Shown: positions 25,589-33,577 of the stretch, in pieces
Layout of the letters: the number at the start of each line of letters is the position of its first letter
How positions within the stretch are numbered: position 1 is the stretch's first letter
Source of the DNA: Gordonia sp. SL306
GTDB lineage: Bacteria > Actinomycetota > Actinomycetes > Mycobacteriales > Mycobacteriaceae
Direction of reading: 5' to 3'
Assembly (NCBI RefSeq): GCF_026625785.1
Contig: NZ_CP113063.1
Location: 2,852,001 to 2,916,000 of the forward strand
Length of the DNA: 64,000 nt
Notes under the pieces: model-generated
Databases searched by the model: none
What the model was told of the DNA's origin: nothing
What the model saw: only the letters and a program-made list of their open reading frames with translations
Position numbers and translations under genes: made by a program

Positions 25589-26269
25589 ATGTCGATCTTC
25601 CAGAAGGTGACGGTCGAACCCGGCCGAGCCGTACTCGAGTACCGCGACGGGAAGCTCGCGCGGGTGCTCCGCCCCGGTGTGTACACGGCACGGTCCGACG
25701 CCGGCTATGTCGTCGTCGACCTGCGTGAGCGTCTGATTCCCGTTGCGCTGCAGGAGGTCCTGACGTCCGACGCGATGGCGATCCGCGCCTCGATGAGCAT
25801 GCGTCTGTCCGTCGTCGACCCGGTGGCGTTCACCGAGCGGGCCGCTGACCCGATTGCCATGATCTACCTGACGGCGCAGATCGCGCTCCGCCGGGTGTGT
25901 GCGTCGCTCGGCTCCGACGAGCTGATCCGTCGCGGCGACGCCGTCGACACCGCGACGATCCGGACGGCGACGGCCGATGCCGCGACCGATCTGGGCGTCG
26001 AGGTGCGTGAGGTCGTGGTGAAGGACGTGATCGTGCCGGCCGAGGTGCGGGCGGCGGCGCTCGAACTGGTCACCGCGAAGTCGCGCGGTCTGGCGAAGCT
26101 GGAGGCGGCGCGTGCGGAGACCGCGGCACTGCGGGCGCTCGCGAACGCCGGCCGGCTGCTCGACGCGCACCCGGCGCTGGCTCACCTGCGGCTGGTCCAG
26201 GAGGCGCCGCCCGGTGCGCGGGTGGTGCTGGCGGTCGGCGGCTCAGACGTACGGGCCCCCGACGCCTGA
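25589..26269 (+). CDS. SPFH-domain (slipin-like) protein without membrane anchor
   Basis: This 226-aa protein has the SPFH/Band 7 pattern: GRAVLEYRDGKLARVLRPGVY, VVVDLRERLIPVALQEVLTSD and VREVVVKDVIVPAEVRAA, followed by a helical Ala-rich segment (about 160-205). Slipins normally start with a transmembrane hairpin; here the N-terminus (MSIFQKVTVEPG) is soluble, so the protein is a short cytosolic form. SPFH proteins make ring-like assemblies and membrane microdomains; the role here is unknown. ATG 25589 has AGGAGG with 6 nt spacing. Palindromes of family C bracket it. Confidence 0.75.
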   Translation: MSIFQKVTVEPGRAVLEYRDGKLARVLRPGVYTARSDAGYVVVDLRERLIPVALQEVLTSDAMAIRASMSMRLSVVDPVAFTERAADPIAMIYLTAQIALRRVCASLGSDELIRRGDAVDTATIRTATADAATDLGVEVREVVVKDVIVPAEVRAAALELVTAKSRGLAKLEAARAETAALRALANAGRLLDAHPALAHLRLVQEAPPGARVVLAVGGSDVRAPDA

Positions 26270-26279
26270 GCATGCTCCC

Positions 26280-26336
26280 GCTTCACCATTTCGTTCCCGC
26301 TCACTCGACCGAGTGAGCGGGAACGAAATGGGTGAG
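26280..26336. terminator. Family C palindrome copy 3, bidirectional terminator
   Basis: Perfect 21-bp arms at 26287-26307 and 26310-26330 (core TCGTTCCCGCTCACTCG) are separated by only two bases, so the DNA could extrude as a cruciform. It lies between the convergent SPFH and hydrolase genes. Confidence 0.7.
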
Positions 26337-26346
26337 CGACGACGGC

Positions 26347-27204
26347 TCAGCGCAGCAGGAACGCGCGCACGGCCGACTCGAAGGCCTCCTTGGCCTCGAT
26401 CATCACCCAGTGGCCGCACTTCGGGAAGATGTGCAATTCGGCGTCGGGGATCAGGCGCATCGGCACCATCGACATGTCCGGCGGGCTCACCCGGTCGTCG
26501 CGGCCCCAGGTGAGCAGCGTCGGGCAGCCGACCTTGTGCATCATCGCCCAGTAGGGCGGGGTGTCGGAGGCGGCCATGAACTGCTGCTGCATCTCGAACG
26601 CCGCCGAGCCGTACATCATCTGCGCGGTCTTCTGGGCGTCGGGATGGATCGCCGCTTCCCAGCGCTCCTCGATGAGTTCCTCGGTGACGAGTTTCCGGTC
26701 GTAGACCATCGCGGTCAGCCAGCGGACGAGCTTGTCCTTGTCGGGGTTGTCGGTGAACTCCTGCAGCAACCGCAGGCCCTCGCTCGGGCTGGAACTGAAC
26801 ACGTTGGGCCCGACGCCGCCGATGGTCACCAGCTTCTCGACGCGGTCGGGCTTCTTGATCGCCAGGTTCACGCCGACGACGCCGCCCATCGAATTGCCGA
26901 TCATCGGAGCCGACGGGATGTCGAGGGCGTCCATGAAGCGGATCACCGACGACCCGGCCGTGAGCACCGGATGGCCCTCCACGGCATCGCTCACGCCGAA
27001 GCCCGGGAACTCGACCACGTAGCAGTGGTGGGTCTGGGCGAAGAAGTCCAGGTTGCCCCGGTAGTTGCGCCAGCCGGTGACGCCGGGGCCGGAACCGTGC
27101 AGCAGGATCAACGGGGGCGCGGAGGCGTCGCCTGCCTCGTGATAGCGCAGTACGCCCTGGTCGGTGGTCAGTTCGCGTTTGGTCGCGTCGAAGGAGACAT
27201 CCAC
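26347..27204 (-). CDS. Alpha/beta hydrolase, HsaD/BphD-like C-C hydrolase, KstR-controlled
   Basis: This 285-aa protein has the meta-cleavage-product hydrolase layout: oxyanion region LLHGSGPGVTGW, nucleophile elbow GNSMGGVVG, acid residue in WGRDDRV and catalytic His in KCGHWVMIE. The family (MhpC, BphD, HsaD) hydrolyses C-C bonds after ring cleavage; HsaD acts on ring-cleaved steroid. A KstR-type operator overlaps the promoter, which places the gene in sterol catabolism, though whether it is HsaD itself is uncertain because no other hsa genes are nearby. GTG 27204 fits a TACTCT -10 with 7 nt spacing; GTG 27210 is the alternative. Confidence 0.8.
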   Translation of the reverse strand: MDVSFDATKRELTTDQGVLRYHEAGDASAPPLILLHGSGPGVTGWRNYRGNLDFFAQTHHCYVVEFPGFGVSDAVEGHPVLTAGSSVIRFMDALDIPSAPMIGNSMGGVVGVNLAIKKPDRVEKLVTIGGVGPNVFSSSPSEGLRLLQEFTDNPDKDKLVRWLTAMVYDRKLVTEELIEERWEAAIHPDAQKTAQMMYGSAAFEMQQQFMAASDTPPYWAMMHKVGCPTLLTWGRDDRVSPPDMSMVPMRLIPDAELHIFPKCGHWVMIEAKEAFESAVRAFLLR

Positions 27205-27211
27205 GCCCACC

Positions 27212-27229
27212 AGAGTAGAACGTGTTCTA
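27212..27229 (-). promoter_or_regulatory. KstR-type operator overlapping a leaderless promoter
   Basis: TAGAACGTGTTCTA (27216-27229) matches the KstR consensus TnnAACnnGTTnnA at every fixed base. It overlaps the minus-strand -10 TACTCT (27217-27212), which is 7 nt before GTG 27204. A repressor bound here would block the promoter directly. Confidence 0.75.
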
Positions 27230-27270
27230 GTTTGTTGTCACGGGTGGTTGCGGGGTTCGGGGGCGCGGGG

Positions 27271-27350
27271 GGTTTCGATACGCCGACTCGCTGCCGCTCG
27301 CCGGCTACTCAACCAGCGGTAGGAGGGGCGCCGGCTACTCAACCAGCTGG
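27271..27350. repeat. Degenerate half copy of repeat family A
   Basis: GGTTTCGATACG (27271-27282) and two CGCCGGCTACTCAACCAGC units (about 27298 and 27330) correspond to one arm of the family A element. The opposite arm is missing. Confidence 0.55.
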
Positions 27351-27363
27351 ACGGGAGGGCAGC

Positions 27364-28320
27364 TCACCGGCCGAGGGAGCTCAGGTCCTCTTCGCCGAAC
27401 TGTTCCTCCAGGGTCTCCGGTGAGTAGTCGAGATCGATCTCGGCCACCGGCCGACCGCGGGCCGACTCGATCGCGCTCAGTCGGCGCTGTCCGCGATCGG
27501 CGGCATAGGCGATGAACTCGCTGTTGTCGAGGCCGAACGGCTGTACCTCGAACTGTTCGTTGACCCAGTTGATCATCCCGAGGGCCAGGGGCATCAGCTC
27601 CTCCATCCGCGCGGTGACCACATCCCAGAGCGAGTCGTCGGCGGCCACGTGGCGTCGGCAGGTGAAGGTGCCCCACGCCATGTGCCGTCGCTCGTCGTTG
27701 CCGATGAACCGGATGAGCTTCTGCATTCCGGGGAAGATGTCATGCCGCGTGCACACCGTCTGCCAGGCGTGATAGCCCGTCAGGGCGAGGCTGCCCTCGA
27801 TAACGTGGTTGTAGGTGACACTGGCCCGGACCTGATTGCGCGGCGACGGGTCGTTGTCGAGGAGTTGCAGCGACGACGGGAGCTCTTCGTAGAACAGCTG
27901 CCGGTAAAACGGATTGTCGGCGACGAACGACTGCAGGTCGCCGGTCAGCCCGACGGCATCCATCCACATCCGGAAGACCTGGGTGTGCTTGGCCTCCTCG
28001 AAGCAGAATTGCGACAGATACATCTCGTCGCCGAACCGGCCCTCCGCCGCCATCGCGTTCATGAACGGCTGGATGTCCTGGGTGACCGCTTCCTCGCCGG
28101 CGATGAACTGACTCACGAGGAAGGTGGTGCTGCGTCGTTGCTCGTCGGTGATCTCGGTCCAGTCCTGGCTGTCGCGGCGGAAGTCGATCGCGACGGGATC
28201 CCAGAACCGGGCATTGCCTTTGATGAAGAGCCGCAACGGAAACGAGTCCCAGTTGAGGCCGCCGCTGCGGAGCGACGCGAAGTCTTCGCGCCCGCGCGAC
28301 TTGTGTTCGGCCAGAGTCAT
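27364..28320 (-). CDS. R2-like ligand-binding oxidase (R2lox)
   Basis: This 318-aa protein closely resembles M. tuberculosis Rv0233 as remembered. Metal-ligand motifs are visible: [30 protein letters not shown] and [11 protein letters not shown], which hold a heterodinuclear Mn/Fe site. The Val in EEAV and the Tyr in LALTGYHAW, which form the characteristic Tyr-Val crosslink, are both present. R2lox lacks ribonucleotide reductase function and carries a bound fatty acid; its physiological reaction is unknown. ATG 28320 has a weak GCGGG upstream; GTG 28329 is an alternative. Confidence 0.9.
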   Translation of the reverse strand: MTLAEHKSRGREDFASLRSGGLNWDSFPLRLFIKGNARFWDPVAIDFRRDSQDWTEITDEQRRSTTFLVSQFIAGEEAVTQDIQPFMNAMAAEGRFGDEMYLSQFCFEEAKHTQVFRMWMDAVGLTGDLQSFVADNPFYRQLFYEELPSSLQLLDNDPSPRNQVRASVTYNHVIEGSLALTGYHAWQTVCTRHDIFPGMQKLIRFIGNDERRHMAWGTFTCRRHVAADDSLWDVVTARMEELMPLALGMINWVNEQFEVQPFGLDNSEFIAYAADRGQRRLSAIESARGRPVAEIDLDYSPETLEEQFGEEDLSSLGR

Positions 28321-28473
28321 GGTGATCACCCGCTAACGATCATTTGGGAGAGATAAACCGACGCTAGTCCGCGCGGCGCCCAAACGTGTTTATTTCACCG
28401 AACTCTCAGGATCGCGATTTGGTGTCGATCATGCAGACGGTTCGGAATCGATAGTCGCTGATACTCGAAAAGA

Positions 28474-30528
28474 TCAGCGGGACAGCCGACTTGGCCACCA
28501 CACCCGTTTGCCGATGTCGAGGGTCAGGGCGGGCACGAGCAGCGACCGGACGATCAGCGTGTCGATGAGGACGCCGAAGGCGACGAGGAAGGCGATCTGC
28601 ACGAGGAACAGCAGCGGAATCACGGCAAGTGCGGCAAATGTGGCGGCGAGGACCACGCCCGCGGACGTGATGACACCGCCGGTGGCGGTGAGCCCGCGGA
28701 TCATGCCCGACCGGGTGCCGTGGGTGCGCGACTCCTCTCGTACCCGCGTCATCAGGAAGATGTTGTAGTCGATGCCGAGGGCGACGAGGAAGACGAATGC
28801 GAACAGGGGTACCACCGGGTCGGCGCCTGCGAAGCCGAACGGTCCGTTGAACAGGAGTGCCGCCACGCCGAGAGTGGTGGCGAACGAGAGCACCGTCGTC
28901 GCCAGCAGCAGCACTGGCGCGACGACGCTCCGCAACAGCAACATCAGGATCACCAGAACCACCAGCAGCACGATGGGGATGATCAGGTTGCGGTCGTGGA
29001 TGGCCGTGGTCCGGGTGTCGAGGTCGGTGGCGGTACTACCGCCCACCAGCGCATTCGCGTCGTCGACGGCATGGACGCTATCGCGGATGTGGGTGACGGT
29101 GTCCTGCGCGGCCAGGGACTCGGCATTGTCGGTCAGCGTCGCCTGCACGGCGACACGGCCGTCGACGACCAGCGAAGAGCCGGACCGTTCGACCAGTTCT
29201 GCCGTCGCGACGCCGTCCACGTCGCGGACCGCGCCGAGCACGTCGTCTGCGGCGGCCTCGTCGGCGATCACCCAGGTCGGTGAGCCGCTCCCGGCGTCGA
29301 AGTGTCGGGCCTGGATGTCGGCGCCCTCGACGGACTCCACCGAACCGATGAAGAAGTCCGTCTGCGCGATGCCGTCCGCCTTGAAGGTGGGTGCGAAGGC
29401 GGCGCCGACGAGGAGGACCACGAGCGTGACGATCCAGATCGTGCGGGGGCGTGCGGCGACGCGGTCGGCGATCCGCGCCCAGAGGCGATGGGCGCTGCCG
29501 GGTTCGGAGTCGTCGGTGTGTGCGGGCCGTAACGGCCAGAAGGCCGTGCGTCCGAGGAGGGCGAGTGCCGCGGGCAGGAACGTCATCGACGCGAGGAACG
29601 ACGCCGCGATGCCGAGCGCGGCCACCGGGCCCAGGCTGCGATTCGAGTTGAGATCGGAGAAGAGCAGGCAGAGCACGCCCAGGACGACGGTGCCCGCAGA
29701 CGCGGCCACGGGCTCGATGGTGGCCCGCCAGGCGCCGCGCACCGCGGCGTATTTGTCATCGGTGCGGGTGAGTTCCTCGCGGAACCGGGACACCAGGAGC
29801 AGCGCGTAGTCGGTCGCGGCGCCGAACACGAGGATGAACAGGATGCCCTGACTCTGCCCGTTGAGTTCGAGCACGTTCGACTTGGCGAGCAGGTAGACCA
29901 GCCCGGAGGCCAGGCCGAGGGCGAACACCGCGGAGACGATGACCACGAACGGCAGGATCGGACTGCGGTAGACGACGATCAGGATTCCGATCACGACGGA
30001 CCCGGCCACCAGTAGCAGGATGCCGTCGATGCCGCTGAACGCGTCGCTGAGGTCGGCGGCTTGGCCGGCCGGGCCGGTCACCTTCACGACGAGCCCGTCC
30101 GGTGCCCCGTCCAGGGCGTCTCGCAACTGTTCGACGGCGTCCTCGGGTTCGCCGTCGGTCGCGACCGGGACGAACATCTGGGCGGCCTGGCGGTCGGCCG
30201 ACGGGATCGGCGGCGAGAACTCCGGACCGAATCCCGCCGTCCCCTGCAGCGGCCGGGTCGCGGTGGCGAGGAACTCCAGATCCTGCGGGGTGATGCCGGA
30301 GGTGCGTTCGGCGATCACGATGGCAGGCAGGGTGTCGGTGTCCGAGAAATCGCCGAGGAGGCTGTTCACCTCGGTCGATTCCGCCGATGCAGGCAGGAAC
30401 GTGGTGTTGTCGTTGCTGGAGACCGACGCCAGCTTGCCCGCGTAGGGGCCGGTGACGCCACCGATGACGATCCAGAGGAGCAACAGGAGCGCGGGGATCA
30501 GCCAGCGAAGCCGGGGCCTTGTCGCCAT
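28474..30528 (-). CDS. MMPL/RND-family transporter (684 aa)
   Basis: This second MMPL exporter has N-terminal anchor RWLIPALLLLLWIVIGG, an extracytoplasmic loop from about 35-170, helix bundles at 175-340 and 500-680, and the Asp-Tyr pairs ATDYALLLVSRFREEL and GIDYNIFLMTRVREES. The short size fits the SCO/YdfJ-like group often linked to small lipids or peptides. ATG 30528 has only weak signals (AGGAT 6 nt upstream). It precedes R2lox on the same strand, 153 bp away, and is divergent from the alcohol dehydrogenase. Confidence 0.85.
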   Translation of the reverse strand: MATRPRLRWLIPALLLLLWIVIGGVTGPYAGKLASVSSNDNTTFLPASAESTEVNSLLGDFSDTDTLPAIVIAERTSGITPQDLEFLATATRPLQGTAGFGPEFSPPIPSADRQAAQMFVPVATDGEPEDAVEQLRDALDGAPDGLVVKVTGPAGQAADLSDAFSGIDGILLLVAGSVVIGILIVVYRSPILPFVVIVSAVFALGLASGLVYLLAKSNVLELNGQSQGILFILVFGAATDYALLLVSRFREELTRTDDKYAAVRGAWRATIEPVAASAGTVVLGVLCLLFSDLNSNRSLGPVAALGIAASFLASMTFLPAALALLGRTAFWPLRPAHTDDSEPGSAHRLWARIADRVAARPRTIWIVTLVVLLVGAAFAPTFKADGIAQTDFFIGSVESVEGADIQARHFDAGSGSPTWVIADEAAADDVLGAVRDVDGVATAELVERSGSSLVVDGRVAVQATLTDNAESLAAQDTVTHIRDSVHAVDDANALVGGSTATDLDTRTTAIHDRNLIIPIVLLVVLVILMLLLRSVVAPVLLLATTVLSFATTLGVAALLFNGPFGFAGADPVVPLFAFVFLVALGIDYNIFLMTRVREESRTHGTRSGMIRGLTATGGVITSAGVVLAATFAALAVIPLLFLVQIAFLVAFGVLIDTLIVRSLLVPALTLDIGKRVWWPSRLSR

Positions 30529-30689
30529 GGCGCCATCCTGTCATGACCGGTGACACACACCATGAACCCGGTGCCGGAAATGTCGCGAACGCGGCACGAG
30601 ACGCCGCCGGTGCCGTCGCGTCCACGGAAGCTCCCGAACGTGCGATCGGTCTGCTCAAAACCTCACCGCCGCAACGTGACCAGCCATTT

Positions 30690-30711
30690 CGTATGCGCGT
30701 CGGTGCATACG
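30690..30711. promoter_or_regulatory. Candidate operator upstream of the alcohol dehydrogenase
   Basis: CGTATGC (30690-30696) and GCATACG (30705-30711) are perfect 7-bp arms 8 bp apart, 57 bp before the ADH start and 160 bp from the divergent MMPL start. The geometry fits a dimeric repressor such as a TetR-family protein. Confidence 0.5.
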
Positions 30712-30767
30712 GGACAACGATGTGGACAAGGTCTCATATCGCTGTCCGAGAGAAAGGTGCGTACGAG

Positions 30768-31895
30768 ATGAAAACCAAGGGGGCAATCCTCCGGAACCCG
30801 GGCGAGAAGTGGCAGATCGAAGAGTTCGAGCTCGATGATCCGGTGGCCGGTGAAGTACAGGTCAAACTGGTCAGCTCGGGTCTGTGCCACTCCGATCACC
30901 ATCTGCGCACCGGGGACAGTCCGGCTCCGATGCCGGTCCTCGGCGGGCATGAAGGTGCCGGTGTGATCACGAAGGTCGGGCCGGGCGTGACGAGGCTGAA
31001 GGAGGGCGACCACGTGGTCACCGCCTTCATCCCGGCCTGTGGTGTGTGCGAGCCCTGTTCGCGGGGGGATCAGAACTTCTGCGACGAAGGTGCGCGTCTG
31101 CTCAGCGGGCTCGCGATCTCCGACGACACGCACCGCGCCCATACCAGCGACGGTGCCGGGCTCACCCAGATGTGCCTGCTCGGCACCTTCGCGCCGTACA
31201 TCACGGTGAACGAGGCGTCACTGGTGAAGATCGAGGACGACATCCCCTTGAAGGAGGCTGCGCTGCTGGGCTGCGGTGTGGCGACCGGCTGGGGTTCGGC
31301 GGTCGAGATCGGTGCGACACACGCCGGCGACGTGGTCGTGGTGGTCGGCATCGGCGGCGTCGGGATCAATGCGATCCAGGGTGCGGCATCGGCCGGTGCG
31401 CGGATCGTGGCCGCAGTCGACCCGGTGCCATTCAAGCTGCAGATGGCCGAGAAGCTGGGGGCGACCCACACGTTCTCCTCGATGGAGGAGGCGCTCCCGG
31501 TGATCGGTGAGATCTCCTGGGGAAAGATGGCCAACACCACCATCCTGACCGTCGGCGAGATCGACGGCTCGATGATCCAGCCTGCGCTGAGCCTCACCGG
31601 CAAGGGTGGGCAGGTGATCGTGACCGGTATGGGCAACTTCGCCGACAGCGATGCCCAGATGAACCTCTTCGAGCTGACCCTGCTCCAGAAGCGGGTGCAG
31701 GGCGCCATCTTCGGCGGGGCGAGCCCGCGTACCCAGGTTCCGACCTTGCTCCACGAGTACCGCGCCGGAAAGCTCAACCTGAGTGACCTGGTCACCCAGA
31801 CCTATCGTCTGGATCAGATCAACGAGGCCTACGACGACATGCTGGCGGGCAACAACATCCGCGGGATGATCGTCTACGGCGACGACGACTACTGA
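30768..31895 (+). CDS. NDMA-dependent (mycofactocin-class) zinc alcohol dehydrogenase
   Basis: This 375-aa medium-chain dehydrogenase has catalytic Zn ligands in SGLCHSDHH and GGHEGAG, four structural Zn cysteines in PACGVCEPCSRGDQNFC, and the cofactor motif VVGIGGVGINAIQGA. The layout matches the NDMA-dependent family in which NAD stays bound and the mycofactocin redox cofactor recycles it. No mft genes are in the window. ATG 30768 follows GAAAGG; the N-terminus MKTKGAILRNPGEKW is the conserved one. The stop overlaps the convergent ctaG-like gene by 7 bp. Confidence 0.85.
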   Translation: MKTKGAILRNPGEKWQIEEFELDDPVAGEVQVKLVSSGLCHSDHHLRTGDSPAPMPVLGGHEGAGVITKVGPGVTRLKEGDHVVTAFIPACGVCEPCSRGDQNFCDEGARLLSGLAISDDTHRAHTSDGAGLTQMCLLGTFAPYITVNEASLVKIEDDIPLKEAALLGCGVATGWGSAVEIGATHAGDVVVVVGIGGVGINAIQGAASAGARIVAAVDPVPFKLQMAEKLGATHTFSSMEEALPVIGEISWGKMANTTILTVGEIDGSMIQPALSLTGKGGQVIVTGMGNFADSDAQMNLFELTLLQKRVQGAIFGGASPRTQVPTLLHEYRAGKLNLSDLVTQTYRLDQINEAYDDMLAGNNIRGMIVYGDDDY

Positions 31896-32941
31896 TCGCG
31901 GTGCGGTTCGGCGTGCGGGTATTGCCCCGCGCGCCGGCCGCGCTCGGTCCCGGCGGGCTGCTGTCCGTGCATGGCGGCCAGCCGGGCGTTGTACGCAGCC
32001 AGCACAGCATCGTCGTCGTCCACGTCCGCGGAGTCGGTGCCCAGCGCATCGCGTCGGGCCGACTCGAGGAACGACGGCCGGACCTTGCCCAGATGCCGGG
32101 ACGCCGAGTCCTGTCGCCCGCGGCCGAGGCCCTCGGCCCGGATCCACTCCCAGGCGAGGAACACCAGCAGGCACATCATGAGTCCGTCGCCCGCCCACCA
32201 CATGATGGCTCCGGCGGCACTCTGGTCGGTCATCGCCGATGGGTTGAGGATGGATTCCGCGCCCCAGCCGGCCCGTGAGGCCGAGAAATCGGGTGCGATC
32301 TCGTAGCTGGTCAGCATCAGGATCACCCCGACGAAGGTGTCGGCGCCCATCGCCACCAGCAACGTCACGAACCGCGCGGCGTAGCTGTAGTCATGGCCGG
32401 TCAGCTCGTCGCCGATCAGCGGCAACAGCAAGAGGTAGCCGCTCACCAGGTAGAGCACGAGCTCGCTGTGGTGGATCCACATGTGCTCGGCCATCTGCTG
32501 CTGGAAACCGGTCAGGTGGGTCAGCACCAGCACGGCCGTGTACAGCGGCACAGTGAACATCGGCGCGGTGATGAAGCGGATCGCGGTGCTGGTCATGATG
32601 CGTTCGACCGTCTCGCCGCCGCGGGGGCCGAGCGCCAGCGCTGACAACCGGATGGGCTGGGCGAGCACGAGGAACAGCGGGATCACGGTGATCATCAGCA
32701 GGTGCAGGACCATGTGCATCCAGAACAGGTGGTGAGCGAACATCGCCACGCCCGAATTGAGCGAGACGACGAGCAACACCATGCTCAGCAGCCAGGACGC
32801 GGTCCGTGACACCGGCCAGTGACCGACGCGGATCGCCCCGACGACGTAGGCCAGGGATGCGACGGCCATGAGCGCCCAGACGATCGGTGTCGCGGTCCAG
32901 GAAGCCCAGAAATCGGGCACCATTCCGTCGTTCATCGTCAC
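31889..32941 (-). CDS. Cytochrome c oxidase assembly protein, CtaG/caa3 type
   Basis: This 350-aa protein has about seven transmembrane helices and His-rich signatures MFAHHLFWMHMVLHLL and EHMWIHHSELVLYLVSGY of the CtaG (caa3 oxidase factor) family, which helps deliver copper to cytochrome oxidase. The C-terminal 70 residues are charged and cytosolic. GTG 32941 is 7 nt after TAGTCT; ATG 32935 is an alternative two codons in. It follows the potassium channel gene on the same strand but appears to have its own promoter. Confidence 0.85.
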   Translation of the reverse strand: MTMNDGMVPDFWASWTATPIVWALMAVASLAYVVGAIRVGHWPVSRTASWLLSMVLLVVSLNSGVAMFAHHLFWMHMVLHLLMITVIPLFLVLAQPIRLSALALGPRGGETVERIMTSTAIRFITAPMFTVPLYTAVLVLTHLTGFQQQMAEHMWIHHSELVLYLVSGYLLLLPLIGDELTGHDYSYAARFVTLLVAMGADTFVGVILMLTSYEIAPDFSASRAGWGAESILNPSAMTDQSAAGAIMWWAGDGLMMCLLVFLAWEWIRAEGLGRGRQDSASRHLGKVRPSFLESARRDALGTDSADVDDDDAVLAAYNARLAAMHGQQPAGTERGRRAGQYPHAEPHRDQ

Positions 32942-32948
32942 GGTGCCC

Positions 32949-32954
32949 AGACTA
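32949..32954 (-). promoter_or_regulatory. -10 element, leaderless start of the CtaG gene
   Basis: Minus-strand TAGTCT, then GGGCACC (7 nt), then GTG 32941, in the 45-bp gap after the channel gene. Confidence 0.5.
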
Positions 32955-32986
32955 GGCCTGTGCCCGGCGGGGCAACCAGACGGCCG

Positions 32987-33571
32987 TCAGCGCCGGACGC
33001 GTGCCGTCACCAGCACGTTGAGGAACCGCAGGCCCAACCCGAGCAGGATCAGGGTGCTGGCCATCTGGATGGACACCGCGACTCGAGCCGCCTGGGAGTC
33101 CGCGGCGATGTCGCCGAACCCGGTCGTGGTGAACACGGTGAGGCAGAAGTAGAGCGCGTCGATCCGCGTCAGGTGGGTGTTGAAGCTGCCGGCCGAGTAC
33201 TCGGAGAACAGGAAGTAGGTCGTCGCGAACGCCACGATGTACAGCGCGGCGATCGCGACGAGCATCTCGACCGCCGTGGCGACCGGATATTCCGAATGTA
33301 CGAAATGCCGGATCTCCCACGCGCAGAAGGCGATGAGCAGCACTGCACCGAACGCGAGCCCGAAGAAATTCGCCGAGCTCTCCTTCGCGATCGGCAGCAG
33401 GAAGTAGCCCGTCAGCAGGACGGTCGCGGCGACGATCGGGCGGACGATCGCCAGGGTGACCTGTCTCCGCCCGATCCGCTGCGTCAGTGCTCGGCGCTCA
33501 CCCGCACTGCTCGCACCCGGGCCGTTCTCGCCCACACCGTTCTCACCCGCACCGATCGGATTGTCGCTCAA
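32987..33571 (-). CDS. Two-TM potassium channel-like protein
   Basis: This 194-aa protein has an N-terminal Gly/Glu/Asn repeat (GENGVGENG, from a 15-bp duplication in the DNA), four hydrophobic segments, and a pore loop with the selectivity filter TTTGFGD (canonical TVGYGD) between the last two helices (about 145-190). This is the Ion_trans_2 arrangement. It lacks an RCK domain. TTG 33571 starts 6 nt after the zmp1 stop and has no good Shine-Dalgarno, so it is probably translated by coupling to zmp1. Confidence 0.75.
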   Translation of the reverse strand: MSDNPIGAGENGVGENGPGASSAGERRALTQRIGRRQVTLAIVRPIVAATVLLTGYFLLPIAKESSANFFGLAFGAVLLIAFCAWEIRHFVHSEYPVATAVEMLVAIAALYIVAFATTYFLFSEYSAGSFNTHLTRIDALYFCLTVFTTTGFGDIAADSQAARVAVSIQMASTLILLGLGLRFLNVLVTARVRR

Positions 33572-33577
33572 CGGGGT

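Noticed and set aside
28382-28391. AACGTGTT core resembling KstR sites upstream of R2lox
   Set aside because: The outer T and A of TnnAACnnGTTnnA are both missing, so it does not meet the consensus satisfied by the site at 27216.
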